Below, in pieces: positions 25,049 to 34,547 of a stretch of 64,000 bases of DNA; the first letter of the stretch is position 1, and each line of letters opens with the position of its first letter. This stretch comes from Pseudomonas syringae. Lineage in GTDB: Bacteria; Pseudomonadota; Gammaproteobacteria; Pseudomonadales; Pseudomonadaceae. The notes under the pieces were generated by a model that had not been told where the DNA came from, made no database searches, and saw only the letters and a list, made by a program, of their open reading frames with translations. The translations under genes and the position numbers were made by a program. The stretch spans positions 64,791 to 128,790 of the forward strand of contig NZ_LGSI01000037.1 of NCBI RefSeq assembly GCF_001698815.1, in the 5' to 3' direction.

Positions 25049-27495
25049 AAGCACCTTCGTCTTCTGTCGCATTGCCTTGGGCGCCCTGGTTTTTCGCCGG
25101 TTTCAGCTTGCTGCCGACTCTGGCGCTGGCCGCCAGCGACACCGACACGTTGGACACCGTCATCGTCACCGGCTCGCGCGGCAGTGAAGCGCGCACCGTC
25201 ACCAGCAGCCCGGCGCCAATCGACGTGATCAGCGCCCAGCAACTGGAAAAAACCGGTTCCGGCAGCCTGCGTGGCGCGCTGGAAAAAACCCTGCCGTCAT
25301 TCAGTCAGCGACCTTCGGGCAGCTCCAATGACAGCATTGCCCGACCGTACAGCCTGCGCGGGCTGAACGGCTCCAATGTGCTGGTGCTGGTCAACGGCAA
25401 GCGCCGCCATAACAGCGCAGTGATCAACCTGGATTCCACGGCGGCTTACGGCACCAATCCGGTGGATCTGGACATGATCCCGATCAGCGCCATCGATCAT
25501 ATCGAGGTGCTGCGCGATGGCGCATCGGCGCAATACGGCTCGGACGCCATCGCCGGGGTGATCAATATCATCCTCAAGCAGAACGATCACGGTGGCTCGG
25601 CCAGCACGCAATACGGCGAGTATTACAAAGGCGACGGCGGCATCATCAAGCAGTCGCTGAACACCGGTTTTGCGTTGCCCAATGACGGCTTCTTCAACCT
25701 TTCGCTGGATGCCAAATCCCAGCAGACCGCCGTTCGCTCCCGGGACGCCACCGGTTCGTTGTATTACCCCCAGGCCAACGGTTCGCCGGACCCGCGCGAG
25801 GCGACCACCGACCGCGAATTGCAGAAAAACGGTTTGCCGAAAATCAAGGCCATCAACGTTGGCTACAACGCTGAAGCGCCGCTCAATGACGACCTGACGC
25901 TGTATTCCTTTTCCACCTTGAGCAAGCGCGATGCCCGAGGCGGGCAGAATTATCGGCGACCTAATTCGACCAACATCATTCCGGAGATCTACCCCAACGG
26001 CACCGCGCCTTTTTATACCCTGGAAGAGGTGGACTATCAGGTGGCCGCCGGTGCCAAAGGCCTGGTCAAGGACTGGAGCTGGGATTTGAGTTCGACCTTC
26101 GGCCGCGACAAGGGCCAGGCGGGCGCGGACGAAACCCTCAATGCGTCCCTCGGCCCGAGCAGCCCGACCCATTTCGACAGCTACACCAACACCTTCGATC
26201 AGTGGACCAATAACCTGGACCTGACCCGCGCCTTCGAAGTCGGCCTGGCCAAACCGTTGCAGGTTTCCCTGGGGGCCGAGCACCGTCACGAGCGCTACAA
26301 GACCGAATCCGACGATGTGCTTTCCTATCTCAACGGCGGTTATGTTTATCCCAGCGGGCCATTGGCCGGGCAGCCGGCTGCCGTTGGCGCGCAAGGTGCG
26401 ATTACCCTGACCCCGGAAGATGCCGGACAGAACAGCCGCAACAGCTACGCGACCTATGTCGATCTGGGCATCAATCCCACCGAGAAGCTGTATCTGGGCA
26501 TCGCCGGACGCTTCGAGAAGTACGACGATGATTCGGGCAATACCGCCAGCGGAAAACTGTCGGCCCGCTATGACTTCACACCGATTTTCGCCATTCGCGG
26601 CACCTTGAGCAATGGCTTCCGTGCGCCTTCCCTGTCGCAGTCGACCTATGCGCAGACCTCCAACCAGTACACCTTGGTGAACGGTATCGCCCAGTTCGTC
26701 GAGGCCAAGACTGCCCGTGTCGATTCGGCGCTGGCCAAGGCGCTGGGCGCCAGTGATCTTGAGCCGGAGAAGTCGCGCAACATCAGCGTCGGCTTCACCT
26801 ACAAGCCGCTGCCCCAGGCCAACCTGACCCTCGATGCCTATCAGATCGAAATCAAGGATCGCATCGGCCTGACCGGTTTCCTGTATGGATCCGGGGTCAA
26901 TCAGATTCTGCAGCAACAAGGCCTGAAACCGGGTTATCGCGTCAAATACTTCACCAACGCCGCCGACACCACCACGCGCGGCGTCGATCTGGTCACCGAC
27001 TACAAGGTCGATTACGGCCGCTACGGCAGCGTCAAATACGGTGTTGCGTTCAACTACAACAAGACCGATCTGGACAGCATCAAGTCGACGCCCGGCGTCT
27101 TGGCGTCCAGCGGCCTGGAGCTGTTTGACCGGGTCGCCCAGGGCTATCTGACCGTGGCCAACCCGAAGACCAAACTGATCCTCAGCGGCAACTGGAAAAT
27201 CGACAAGTTCGACATCAATGCCTCGCTCAATCGCTACGACAAGGTCATCGCCCGCGACGCCAATCCGGCCTATGACGTGACTTACGGCGCGAAGTGGATC
27301 ACCGATCTGGAAGTGGCCTATGCCGTGACCGACAGCCTCGGCGTGGCGGTCGGCGCGAACAACCTGTTCGACGTGCGCGCCGACAACAACGGCTACCCCA
27401 ATGGCGATATCAACGGCTTCCCCAAGTTCGGCAGCATCTCGCCGTTCGATCCCTACGGCGGCCTTTGGTACACCCGAGTAAGTTACAACTTCTGA
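25045..27495 (+). CDS. TonB-dependent outer-membrane receptor
   Basis: This 816-residue protein has a signal peptide to about LALA (residues 26-29) and a TonB-box-like DTLDTVIVTGSR. A plug domain follows, with VLVNGKRRHNSA and IEVLRDGASAQYGSDAIAGVINI, then a long beta-barrel ending in aromatic YTRVSYNF. The start ATG overlaps the binding-protein stop as ATGA. Context suggests uptake of an organosulfur or other scarce nutrient rather than a siderophore; no Fur box precedes the operon. Confidence 0.88.
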   Translation: MKAPSSSVALPWAPWFFAGFSLLPTLALAASDTDTLDTVIVTGSRGSEARTVTSSPAPIDVISAQQLEKTGSGSLRGALEKTLPSFSQRPSGSSNDSIARPYSLRGLNGSNVLVLVNGKRRHNSAVINLDSTAAYGTNPVDLDMIPISAIDHIEVLRDGASAQYGSDAIAGVINIILKQNDHGGSASTQYGEYYKGDGGIIKQSLNTGFALPNDGFFNLSLDAKSQQTAVRSRDATGSLYYPQANGSPDPREATTDRELQKNGLPKIKAINVGYNAEAPLNDDLTLYSFSTLSKRDARGGQNYRRPNSTNIIPEIYPNGTAPFYTLEEVDYQVAAGAKGLVKDWSWDLSSTFGRDKGQAGADETLNASLGPSSPTHFDSYTNTFDQWTNNLDLTRAFEVGLAKPLQVSLGAEHRHERYKTESDDVLSYLNGGYVYPSGPLAGQPAAVGAQGAITLTPEDAGQNSRNSYATYVDLGINPTEKLYLGIAGRFEKYDDDSGNTASGKLSARYDFTPIFAIRGTLSNGFRAPSLSQSTYAQTSNQYTLVNGIAQFVEAKTARVDSALAKALGASDLEPEKSRNISVGFTYKPLPQANLTLDAYQIEIKDRIGLTGFLYGSGVNQILQQQGLKPGYRVKYFTNAADTTTRGVDLVTDYKVDYGRYGSVKYGVAFNYNKTDLDSIKSTPGVLASSGLELFDRVAQGYLTVANPKTKLILSGNWKIDKFDINASLNRYDKVIARDANPAYDVTYGAKWITDLEVAYAVTDSLGVAVGANNLFDVRADNNGYPNGDINGFPKFGSISPFDPYGGLWYTRVSYNF

Positions 27496-27508
27496 CAGGG
27501 GCACGAGT

Positions 27509-28852
27509 ATGAGCACTGCAAAACCACAGATCATCCTCGGCGCGTTCATTCCCAGCGCCGGGATAATGGGTTCCGCCTGGCGTCATCCCCAGGCGGCGGC
27601 TGATTCCTTCAAGGATTTCGGCCACTACCGCTGGATCGCCGAAACACTTGAGAAAGCGCGCTTTCATGCGCTGTTCTTCAACGACAGCCTTAACGTCGAG
27701 CTGGATTTACAAGCGCTGGCGCGGGGACCGAACAGTGTGCGCTGGGACCCGCTGGTGCTGATCCCGGCACTGGCGCTGGTGACGCAGCATATCGGCCTGA
27801 TCGGCACCGCCAGCACGACCTATAACGAGCCTTACAATATTGCCCGCAAGTTTGCTTCCATCGACCATCTGAGCGGCGGTCGGGCGGGCTGGAATCTCGT
27901 GACGTCCCTGGGCGGCGGCGAGAACTTCAATCTCGACGCCCACGTGCAACATGCCGACCGTTATCAGCGCGCCGAAGAGTTTTACGACGTGGTCAGCGGT
28001 TTGTGGGACAGCTGGGAGGACGACGCGTTTGTGCAGGACAAGGCGTCCGGCACCTGGCTCGACACCGACAAGATGCACGTGCTCGATCACCACGGTAGTT
28101 CGTTCCAGGTCAAAGGCCCGCTCAATGCGGCGCGACCGATTCAGGGCTATCCGGTCATCGCCCAGGCCGGCTCTTCCGATGCCGGACGCGCCTTGGCGGC
28201 GCGCGCGGGGGAACTGATTTTTACCGCACAACACACCGTGGAGCAGGGCGTGGCGTTCTACACGGAGATCAAACAACGCGCTGTGCAACTGGGACGCAAT
28301 GTCGAGCACCTGAAAGTGCTGCCGGGCGTCTCGACGGTGGTCGGCCGCACCCAGGCGGAGGCCCAGGCTAAGTACGACCGCTTGCAGGAGTTGCTCGACC
28401 CCACGTCGTTCCTGCGCACCATTTCGCGCTTCACCAGCCTGGGTTTTGACCTGTCGGAGTTGCCCTTCGACGAAGTGGTGCCGCTGCCGCCGGAAACCTT
28501 CGATACCAACACCCATAAAAGTCGACAGAAGCTGGTCTTCGACCTGATCCGCCGGGAGCGCCCGACCGTGCGCCAGCTGTTCAACAAGCTCACGGCGGGT
28601 GGGCATCGAATCCTCATCGGCACGCCACAAAGCATTGCCGACGATTTCCAGCAATGGTTCGAAGCCGGTGCCGCCGATGGTTTCAATGTGATGTTCAGCG
28701 GCCTGCACGAAGGCATCAGCGATTTTGCCGAAGGCGTGGTTCCCGAATTGCAGCGTCGCGGGTTGTTTCGTCACGAGTACCGAGGCCAGACGCTGCGGGA
28801 AAATCTCGGTCTGCCTTACATCGCCAACCGCCATGCCGCCTCATCACAGTGA
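27509..28852 (+). CDS. LLM-class flavin-dependent monooxygenase (NtaA/SnaA/DszA type)
   Basis: This 447-residue TIM-barrel oxygenase uses reduced FMN. It shows family segments WRHPQAAADSFKDFGHY, TASTTYNEPYNIARKFASID, SGGRAGWNLVTS and the substrate-loop region VIAQAGSSDAGRALAARAGE. Members cleave sulfones, sulfonates, aminopolycarboxylates or dimethyl sulfide derivatives. It lies 13 bases after the TonB receptor in the same operon. It needs a flavin reductase that is not encoded here. The exact substrate is unknown; sulfur scavenging is the best contextual guess. Confidence 0.85.
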   Translation: MSTAKPQIILGAFIPSAGIMGSAWRHPQAAADSFKDFGHYRWIAETLEKARFHALFFNDSLNVELDLQALARGPNSVRWDPLVLIPALALVTQHIGLIGTASTTYNEPYNIARKFASIDHLSGGRAGWNLVTSLGGGENFNLDAHVQHADRYQRAEEFYDVVSGLWDSWEDDAFVQDKASGTWLDTDKMHVLDHHGSSFQVKGPLNAARPIQGYPVIAQAGSSDAGRALAARAGELIFTAQHTVEQGVAFYTEIKQRAVQLGRNVEHLKVLPGVSTVVGRTQAEAQAKYDRLQELLDPTSFLRTISRFTSLGFDLSELPFDEVVPLPPETFDTNTHKSRQKLVFDLIRRERPTVRQLFNKLTAGGHRILIGTPQSIADDFQQWFEAGAADGFNVMFSGLHEGISDFAEGVVPELQRRGLFRHEYRGQTLRENLGLPYIANRHAASSQ

Positions 28853-28926
28853 TGACCTGTGCCCCGCAATCCTGCGCCGCGAAGCCGATAGCTTCGCGTT
28901 TTGCCGATCCGACAAAAGTTGTGCTT

Positions 28927-30549
28927 ATGACATTGAAAGCTTCGATCAAGCTGTCCCGCGCCGCGAACATGCCCCCGGCGAAACTGCTGCCGCTTCTGGC
29001 TGCGCTGCTGCTGACCGGCTGCGGCGATTCCCACGGACCTGCGTCGGCCACGGTTGCCGCGAGCCCGGTGTCCAGCGGGACGCTCAAGGTCGCGCTGGAT
29101 GGCGATCCCAATTGCGTTGACCCGCAACAGGCCGGCAACAACACCGCGCTCAATGTCGGGCGTCAGCTCACAGATTCTTTGACCGATCAGGATCCGAAAA
29201 CCGGCGAAATCGTGCCGTGGCTGGCAACCCGCTGGGAGGTTGACCCGGATTCGCGGCGCTTCACGTTTTACCTGCGCCAAGGGGTGAGTTTCAGCGATGG
29301 CAGCGCGCTGGATGCCAGCGCCGTAAAGGCCAACTTCGAAAATATCGTCACCCTTGGGGCGCGTTCGATCCTTGGTTCGACGTATCTGGCCGGGCTCAAA
29401 AGCATTGAAACGCCAGACGCGCATACGGTTATCGTCGAGTTCCAGCGACCCAATGCGCAATTTCTGCAGGCGAGCTCTACCATGAGCCTGGGCGTGCTGG
29501 CCGGAGCAACCCTGGCGTTGCCGCCGGGTGAACGTTGCCAGGGCAACCTGATCGGCAGCGGGCCGTTTGTGCTGAAGTCTTTCGTCCACAACCAGCGCGT
29601 GTCGCTGGCCCGACGTGACGATTACGCCTGGGCTTCCTCTCTGGCCAGCCACAAAGGCAAGGCCTGGCTGGACGCTATCGAATTCGTCATCGTGCCGGAA
29701 TCCGGCGTGCGTCTGGGCAGCCTGTTGTCCGGGCAGATCGATGTCGATACCGGTGTGGTTCCGCAAAACGAGCAGGTGCTGGAGACCCAGGGCGTGCCAT
29801 TGCTGACCCGCGCCAATCCCGGCGTGGTCTACAACCTGACGCCGGACGAAACGGATCCGCTGTACAGCGACGTGCGGGTGCGTCAGGCATTGATCAAAGC
29901 CATCGACCGCGAGCAGCTGCGCAGCATCATTTCCCGTTTCCAGAAACCGGCCAGTGCCTTGCTGGCCAGCAGCACGCCGTTCTACCGCGATCTGTCGCCG
30001 TTGCTGGCCTACGACCCGGAAGGCGCGCGAGGTTTGCTTGAGGAAGCGGGCTGGCGTGTGGGCGCTGACGGTATTCGCGAGCGAGACGGAAAACGCCTGG
30101 CGTTGCGTTTGGATTATTGGCAAAGCACGCCGATTCTGGAGCTGATTCAACAGCAATTACGGCTGGTCGGCGTGGATTTGCGCCTGAATAAATACACCAT
30201 AAGTCAAGTCACGGCGTTGCAGGCCAGCGGCGACATGCACCTGACGTTTTTCAATCTGACCCGCGCCGATCCTGACGTGATCCGCACCGTGTACCAATCG
30301 CCGGGACGCAACTACAACCGGCGCGATCCGGGCCCGCTTGATCAGATCCTGCAACAGTCGGCCGCAACGCTGGACAGCGCGCAACGCCAGAAACTGGTGG
30401 ATCAGGCCAGTGAAACCCTGCTGCGCGAGGCTCACGCGATTCCGCTGATCGAACTGGTGACGGTGCTGGCCCATGGCAAACAGGTGCATGGCTTGCACTT
30501 TGAAGCTTCATCGAGGCTGCAGTTTTTCGATACCTGGTTGCAGCGGTAG
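28927..30549 (+). CDS. Dpp/Opp-type ABC substrate-binding lipoprotein
   Basis: This is a 540-residue extracytoplasmic solute-binding protein of family 5. A signal region with lipobox LLTGC (cysteine near residue 32) shows it is a lipoprotein. The conserved start of the mature fold is GTLKVALDGDPNCVDPQQ, followed by LRQGVSFSDGSALDA. A downstream ATG at 28969 gives a shorter, more typical lipoprotein signal. It precedes its permeases but is separated from them by two BIMEs and a duplicated copy of its own last 24 bases. Confidence 0.87.
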   Translation: MTLKASIKLSRAANMPPAKLLPLLAALLLTGCGDSHGPASATVAASPVSSGTLKVALDGDPNCVDPQQAGNNTALNVGRQLTDSLTDQDPKTGEIVPWLATRWEVDPDSRRFTFYLRQGVSFSDGSALDASAVKANFENIVTLGARSILGSTYLAGLKSIETPDAHTVIVEFQRPNAQFLQASSTMSLGVLAGATLALPPGERCQGNLIGSGPFVLKSFVHNQRVSLARRDDYAWASSLASHKGKAWLDAIEFVIVPESGVRLGSLLSGQIDVDTGVVPQNEQVLETQGVPLLTRANPGVVYNLTPDETDPLYSDVRVRQALIKAIDREQLRSIISRFQKPASALLASSTPFYRDLSPLLAYDPEGARGLLEEAGWRVGADGIRERDGKRLALRLDYWQSTPILELIQQQLRLVGVDLRLNKYTISQVTALQASGDMHLTFFNLTRADPDVIRTVYQSPGRNYNRRDPGPLDQILQQSAATLDSAQRQKLVDQASETLLREAHAIPLIELVTVLAHGKQVHGLHFEASSRLQFFDTWLQR

Positions 30550-30561
30550 GTGATTTGGATC

Positions 30562-30649
30562 TGTGGGAGCGAGGCTTGCCCGCGAAGAACGATGACGCGG
30601 TGGATCAGGGTCACCGAGGCGCCTGGTTCGCGGGCAAGCCTCGCTCCAA
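30562..30649. repeat. BIME: paired inverted REP elements
   Basis: GGGAGCGAGGCTTGCCCGCG at 30565 and its inverse, ending at 30649, lie directly after the binding-protein stop codon. The element is flanked by two copies of that gene's 3' end. Confidence 0.9.
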
Positions 30650-30681
30650 CGAGCATTTCAATTCACGAGGCTTCATCGCGA

Positions 30682-30706
30682 TTTCGATACCTGGTTGCAG
30701 CGGTAG
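30682..30706 (+). repeat. duplicate of the binding-protein gene's 3' end
   Basis: This 25-base block repeats the end of the upstream gene (30525-30549), including its stop codon, 157 bases downstream. A looser match (GGCTTCATCG) precedes both copies. It is presumably a remnant of a tandem duplication around the BIME. Confidence 0.8.
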
Positions 30707-30722
30707 CGCGAACGCCATACCC

Positions 30723-30812
30723 GTGGGAGCAAGCTTGCTTGCGAAGGCGATATACCAGGTTCAAACAATACGCCGGATGTGCTGACCTTTTCGCGAGCAA
30801 GCTCGCTCCCAC
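30723..30812. repeat. second BIME of a variant REP type
   Basis: GTGGGAGCAAGCTTGCTTGC and the inverse ending GCTCGCTCCCAC differ from the other REPs here (AGCTTGCTTGCGAA instead of GGCTTGCCCGCGAA). It sits 35 bases before the first permease gene and may tune expression between binding protein and permeases. Confidence 0.88.
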
Positions 30813-30847
30813 AAAAAGCATTCATGCGATGTTCAAGAGGAAACCCC

Positions 30848-31864
30848 ATGACTGACAGTTCGCTGAATCCAGGCAATGCCGACCTTGTGTTACGCGCGCC
30901 CGGTTTCCCTTTGCGTCAGGCTGCGACTTATCTGTTGAACCGGGTCGGCCAAGCGTTGCTGGTGTTATGGGCGGCGTTCAGTGTGTCGTTTGTGATTTTG
31001 TACGCGCTGCCCAGTGATCCGGTGAGCATCATGCTCAATCAGCAAGGCGAGCCCTCGGCGGTGGATCTGGCGCAGATCGCCGCGCTGCGCGCCGAATATC
31101 ACCTCGACCAGCCGCTGCCGGTGCAATACGGCATTGCCTTGTGGCGCGCGCTGCATCTGGATTTAGGCCATTCGATACAAAGCGGCGAACCCGTGATAAA
31201 GGCGTTGAGCGAGGCTTTGCCAGCCACTGCCGCGCTGACCTTTCTGGCTCTCGGTTTTGCTTTGTTGGCCGGCATTGCCCTGGCGCTGACCGCCAGCCTG
31301 GTGCGCAGCGACTGGTTGCGCAACGGGTTACTGGGCATGCCAGCGGTGGCGGTGTCGTTGCCGACCTTCTGGATCGGCTTGTTGCTGCTGCAAGGTTTTT
31401 CGTTCTCCTGGCACTGGTTTCCGGCCATGGGCAATCAGGGCTTTAGCTCACTGATATTGCCGGCGCTGACCCTGGCGATTCCCACAGCGGCAGTGATCGC
31501 CCAGGTGCTGGCGCGCTCACTGGCGGCGGTGCGCGCGCAGCCGTTTGTCGATGTGTTGATTGCCAAGGGACTGAGCCCGCGACGCCTGCTGTTTGTTCAT
31601 CAACTGCATAATGCGGCGATTCCGTTGCTGAGCCTTTCCGGGGTAATCGTTGGCAATCTGCTGGCCGGTTCCGTGGTCACTGAAACAGTGTTTTCCCGGG
31701 AAGGCGTGGGGCGGCTTGCTCAGGCAGCGGTGAGTGGCCAAGACATTCCATTGGTGCAGGGCGTGGTGGTGTTGGCGGCGGCGATCTTTATCAGCGTCAA
31801 TCTGCTGGTCGACCTGATTTACCCGCTGCTTGATCCGCGTTTACAAGGGAGGGCAGGACGATGA
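30848..31864 (+). CDS. Dpp/Opp-type ABC permease (DppB-like)
   Basis: This is a 338-residue membrane protein with an N-terminal helix after about 28 residues. The extracytoplasmic loop YALPSDPVSIMLNQQGEPS and the cytoplasmic loop FVDVLIAKGLSPRRLLFVHQ (EAA motif) are typical of the DppB family. The end ETVFSREGVGRLAQAAVSGQD is also conserved. Its stop overlaps the DppC-like start by four bases. Confidence 0.9.
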   Translation: MTDSSLNPGNADLVLRAPGFPLRQAATYLLNRVGQALLVLWAAFSVSFVILYALPSDPVSIMLNQQGEPSAVDLAQIAALRAEYHLDQPLPVQYGIALWRALHLDLGHSIQSGEPVIKALSEALPATAALTFLALGFALLAGIALALTASLVRSDWLRNGLLGMPAVAVSLPTFWIGLLLLQGFSFSWHWFPAMGNQGFSSLILPALTLAIPTAAVIAQVLARSLAAVRAQPFVDVLIAKGLSPRRLLFVHQLHNAAIPLLSLSGVIVGNLLAGSVVTETVFSREGVGRLAQAAVSGQDIPLVQGVVVLAAAIFISVNLLVDLIYPLLDPRLQGRAGR

Positions 31865-32751
31865 GCCAGGTGTTGAATCAGCCATCGAGCGCATTGGCTG
31901 CGCCGCCAACCAGCGCCTATTGGCAAAGGTCGAAACTGGCTTCGCTGTTAAGGCGTCGGCCGCTGCTGCCGTTGGGTCTGTTGGTCCTGCTGCTGGTGTT
32001 GGCCTGGGCGTTATGGCCCGGCGCGTTCAGCCATTACGATCCGTTGTTGGGAGTACCGAGCCAGGCCTTGCAGAGCCCGAGTACCAGTCATTGGTTTGGC
32101 ACAGATCAGCTGGGCCGCGATCTGTATAGCCGCACGGTGCATGGCGCAGCCATTTCGTTGCAGGCCACGGCGCTGGCGGTGGCAATTGCCTTGGTGGTGG
32201 GCATTGTGCTGGGGATCATTGCCGGCTATTTCGGCGGCGTGGCCGATGCGCTGCTGATGCGCGTGGTGGAAGTGCTGATGGCGATTCCTTCGCTGTTGTT
32301 GGCCATGGCGATCATTACCGTGCTGGGCTTCGGCACGCTGAATATTGCCTTGGCGGTGGGGCTTTCATCGGTGGCTACGTTCGCCCGCCTGGTGAGGGGC
32401 GAGGTCTTGCGCTGGCGCACGGCGGTGTTCGTCGAAGCAGCGGTGTCCTGCGGCGTCGGGCCATGGACGATCATTCGCCGGCACATTCTGATTCACGCCG
32501 CCGGACCTGTGCTGGCCCTGGCTGCACTGGAATTTGGCAGCGCAGTCTTGTCGGTCGCGGCGCTGAGTTTCCTTGGTTTCGGCGCGCCACCGCCGCAACC
32601 GGAGTGGGGATTGCTGATCTCCGAAGGCCGCAACTATATGGTCGCGGCCTGGTGGTACACGACATTGCCGGGGCTGGTGGTAGCAGCGGTGGTGTTAGCG
32701 ACCAACCAATTGGCCAGAGCGGTACAGGATTTACAAGGAAATCAGTCATGA
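31861..32751 (+). CDS. Dpp/Opp-type ABC permease (DppC-like)
   Basis: This 296-residue permease has the family segment HWFGTDQLGRDLYSRTVHGA after the first helix, and the C-terminal EAA loop FVEAAVSCGVGPWTIIRRHI. It forms the channel with the preceding permease. The genes overlap as ATGA on both sides, so permeases and ATPase are translationally coupled. Confidence 0.9.
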   Translation: MSQVLNQPSSALAAPPTSAYWQRSKLASLLRRRPLLPLGLLVLLLVLAWALWPGAFSHYDPLLGVPSQALQSPSTSHWFGTDQLGRDLYSRTVHGAAISLQATALAVAIALVVGIVLGIIAGYFGGVADALLMRVVEVLMAIPSLLLAMAIITVLGFGTLNIALAVGLSSVATFARLVRGEVLRWRTAVFVEAAVSCGVGPWTIIRRHILIHAAGPVLALAALEFGSAVLSVAALSFLGFGAPPPQPEWGLLISEGRNYMVAAWWYTTLPGLVVAAVVLATNQLARAVQDLQGNQS

Positions 32752-34403
32752 GTGCGCCGGAAAACGCGGTTTTGCAGATCAGTGGCTTAAGCATTGGTTA
32801 TCGGACCCGCGAAGGTCGGGTGCCAGGCGTCGACGGGATCAACTTCTCGCTGTTCGCCGGGGAAATCGTCGCGGTGGTCGGTGAGTCCGGATCAGGCAAA
32901 TCCACCACCGCTGCGGCGCTGGTCGGGTTGTTGGCCGGTAATGCGCAGATCGAAAGCGGCAGCATCAAGCTCAACGGCGTAGAGCAGATCCGCGCCAGCG
33001 AACGTCACTGGCGGGCGTTGCGCGGCAAGGTACTCGGCTTTGTGCCGCAGGATCCGGGCATGTCGCTGGACCCGGTAAAACGCATCGGTGCGCAGTTGTG
33101 CGAAGCCATGACTGTCCACGGCGTGCCCAAGTCCGAAGCGCGGGCGCGGGCGGCGACGTTGCTGGCGGACGTCGGCTTACAGAATCCCGAGCGGGTAGGG
33201 CGCAGCTTTCCGCATCAGCTGTCCGGCGGCATGCGTCAACGGGTGCTGATTGCCATCGCACTGGCCAACAATCCGGCGGTAATTATTGCTGACGAACCCA
33301 CCAGCGCGCTGGATGTGGGCGTGCAGCGGCAGATTCTCGATCAACTGCAATCTCTGGCGCGCAAGCGGGGCACGGCGGTGCTGTTGATCACCCACGATCT
33401 GGGCGTGGCACTGGACCGCGCCGACCGGCTGATCGTCATGCACAACGGGCGGATTGTCGAAACCGGCGCAGCGCGGCAGATTTTCCAGCGTCCGCAGCAT
33501 GCCTACACGCAGCAGTTGTTGGGCGCAGTTCCAACCTTGGCGAGTGCGGCACCCCGGCCAGTCGCATCGCGGCGCGATTCAGTGGTAGCGCTGCAATCGC
33601 CGCTGCTGCAAGTCGAACACCTCGGCAAAGACTTTTCGACCTGGCGTAACCCGGGTTCGGCGGCGGTGGACGATGTGTCGTTTTCGGTGATGCGCCACGG
33701 CACCACCAGCCTGGTGGGCGAGTCTGGTTCCGGCAAGTCCACCACCGCGCGGCTGATAGTGGGTCTGGAAAAGCTTGATGCCGGGCGGGTGCTGTTCGAT
33801 GGGCAGGACATCAGCGGCTATTCACGGCGGAACTGGCAGCCATTACGCAGACGGATTCAGGTGGTGTATCAGAATCCCTACGCATCCCTTGACCCGCGTT
33901 TTACCCTGGAGCAGATCATCAGCGAACCCTTGCAAGCCTATGCCGTGGGCGACCGGGAATCACGGACGAGGCGCGCGGCGGACCTGCTTGAACAGGTCGA
34001 GTTGCCGCTGCGTCTGCTGCACAGCCGACCGGGTGAATTGTCCGGCGGCCAGCGACAGCGAGTTGCCATCGCCCGAGCGCTGGCCCTTGAACCGGAGCTG
34101 GTGGTATTGGACGAACCGCTTTCGGCGCTGGACGCTTCAGTGCAAACGCAGATTCTGGCGTTGCTTGCCCAGTTACAGCAACGGCTGGGACTGAGCTATC
34201 TGTTCATTTCCCACGACCTGGCGGTGGTGCGGCAGATTTCCGATCAGGTGGTGGTCATGCGCGCGGGCAAAGTGGTCGAGCAGGGCGGCTGTCACGATGT
34301 TTTCCAGTCTCCCGGTCATGCCTATACCCGGCGTCTGTTGGCGGATATTCCGGGGCAGTTGTATCTGCAAGAGCAGCAGGTGCAATCCCGCTCCAGCGCA
34401 TGA
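32748..34403 (+). CDS. fused dual ATPase of the Dpp/Opp-type ABC system (DppD-DppF-like)
   Basis: This 551-residue protein carries two complete ATPase domains in tandem. The first has Walker A GESGSGKST near residue 45 and signature LSGGMRQR; the second has a second GESGSGKST near residue 325 and LSGGQRQR. Both keep Walker B ([18 protein letters not shown]) and the switch histidine. Such fusions (YejF/GsiA-like) replace separate DppD and DppF proteins. GsiA-like systems carry glutathione, so a peptide or sulfur-containing cargo is possible. Confidence 0.9.
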   Translation: MSAPENAVLQISGLSIGYRTREGRVPGVDGINFSLFAGEIVAVVGESGSGKSTTAAALVGLLAGNAQIESGSIKLNGVEQIRASERHWRALRGKVLGFVPQDPGMSLDPVKRIGAQLCEAMTVHGVPKSEARARAATLLADVGLQNPERVGRSFPHQLSGGMRQRVLIAIALANNPAVIIADEPTSALDVGVQRQILDQLQSLARKRGTAVLLITHDLGVALDRADRLIVMHNGRIVETGAARQIFQRPQHAYTQQLLGAVPTLASAAPRPVASRRDSVVALQSPLLQVEHLGKDFSTWRNPGSAAVDDVSFSVMRHGTTSLVGESGSGKSTTARLIVGLEKLDAGRVLFDGQDISGYSRRNWQPLRRRIQVVYQNPYASLDPRFTLEQIISEPLQAYAVGDRESRTRRAADLLEQVELPLRLLHSRPGELSGGQRQRVAIARALALEPELVVLDEPLSALDASVQTQILALLAQLQQRLGLSYLFISHDLAVVRQISDQVVVMRAGKVVEQGGCHDVFQSPGHAYTRRLLADIPGQLYLQEQQVQSRSSA

Positions 34404-34547
34404 GGCCGGGAAGACTTGGCTCTATGCTTAGATCTATTCGGTATTAAATTTTATAAAAACAAAAGCTTAGGATATATAGCTACAAGATAGCTCAAGGCCA
34501 CTTACGATGTATCCCGCCCCTGCTTTCCCTGCTGTCGAAGGTCGCCC
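34404..34547 (+). promoter_or_regulatory. AT-rich promoter-like gap before amino-acid ABC operon
   Basis: Bases 34430-34495 are very A+T rich (GGTATTAAATTTTATAAAAA and following), unlike the surrounding coding DNA, and precede a new operon. The base composition resembles the gap at 22815-22915. I take it as a promoter region; no operator can be named. Confidence 0.4.

Noticed and set aside
25297..27549. 750-codon minus-strand open frame
   Set aside because: It is the antisense shadow of the TonB receptor, caused by high third-position GC. The receptor has signal peptide, plug and barrel motifs.
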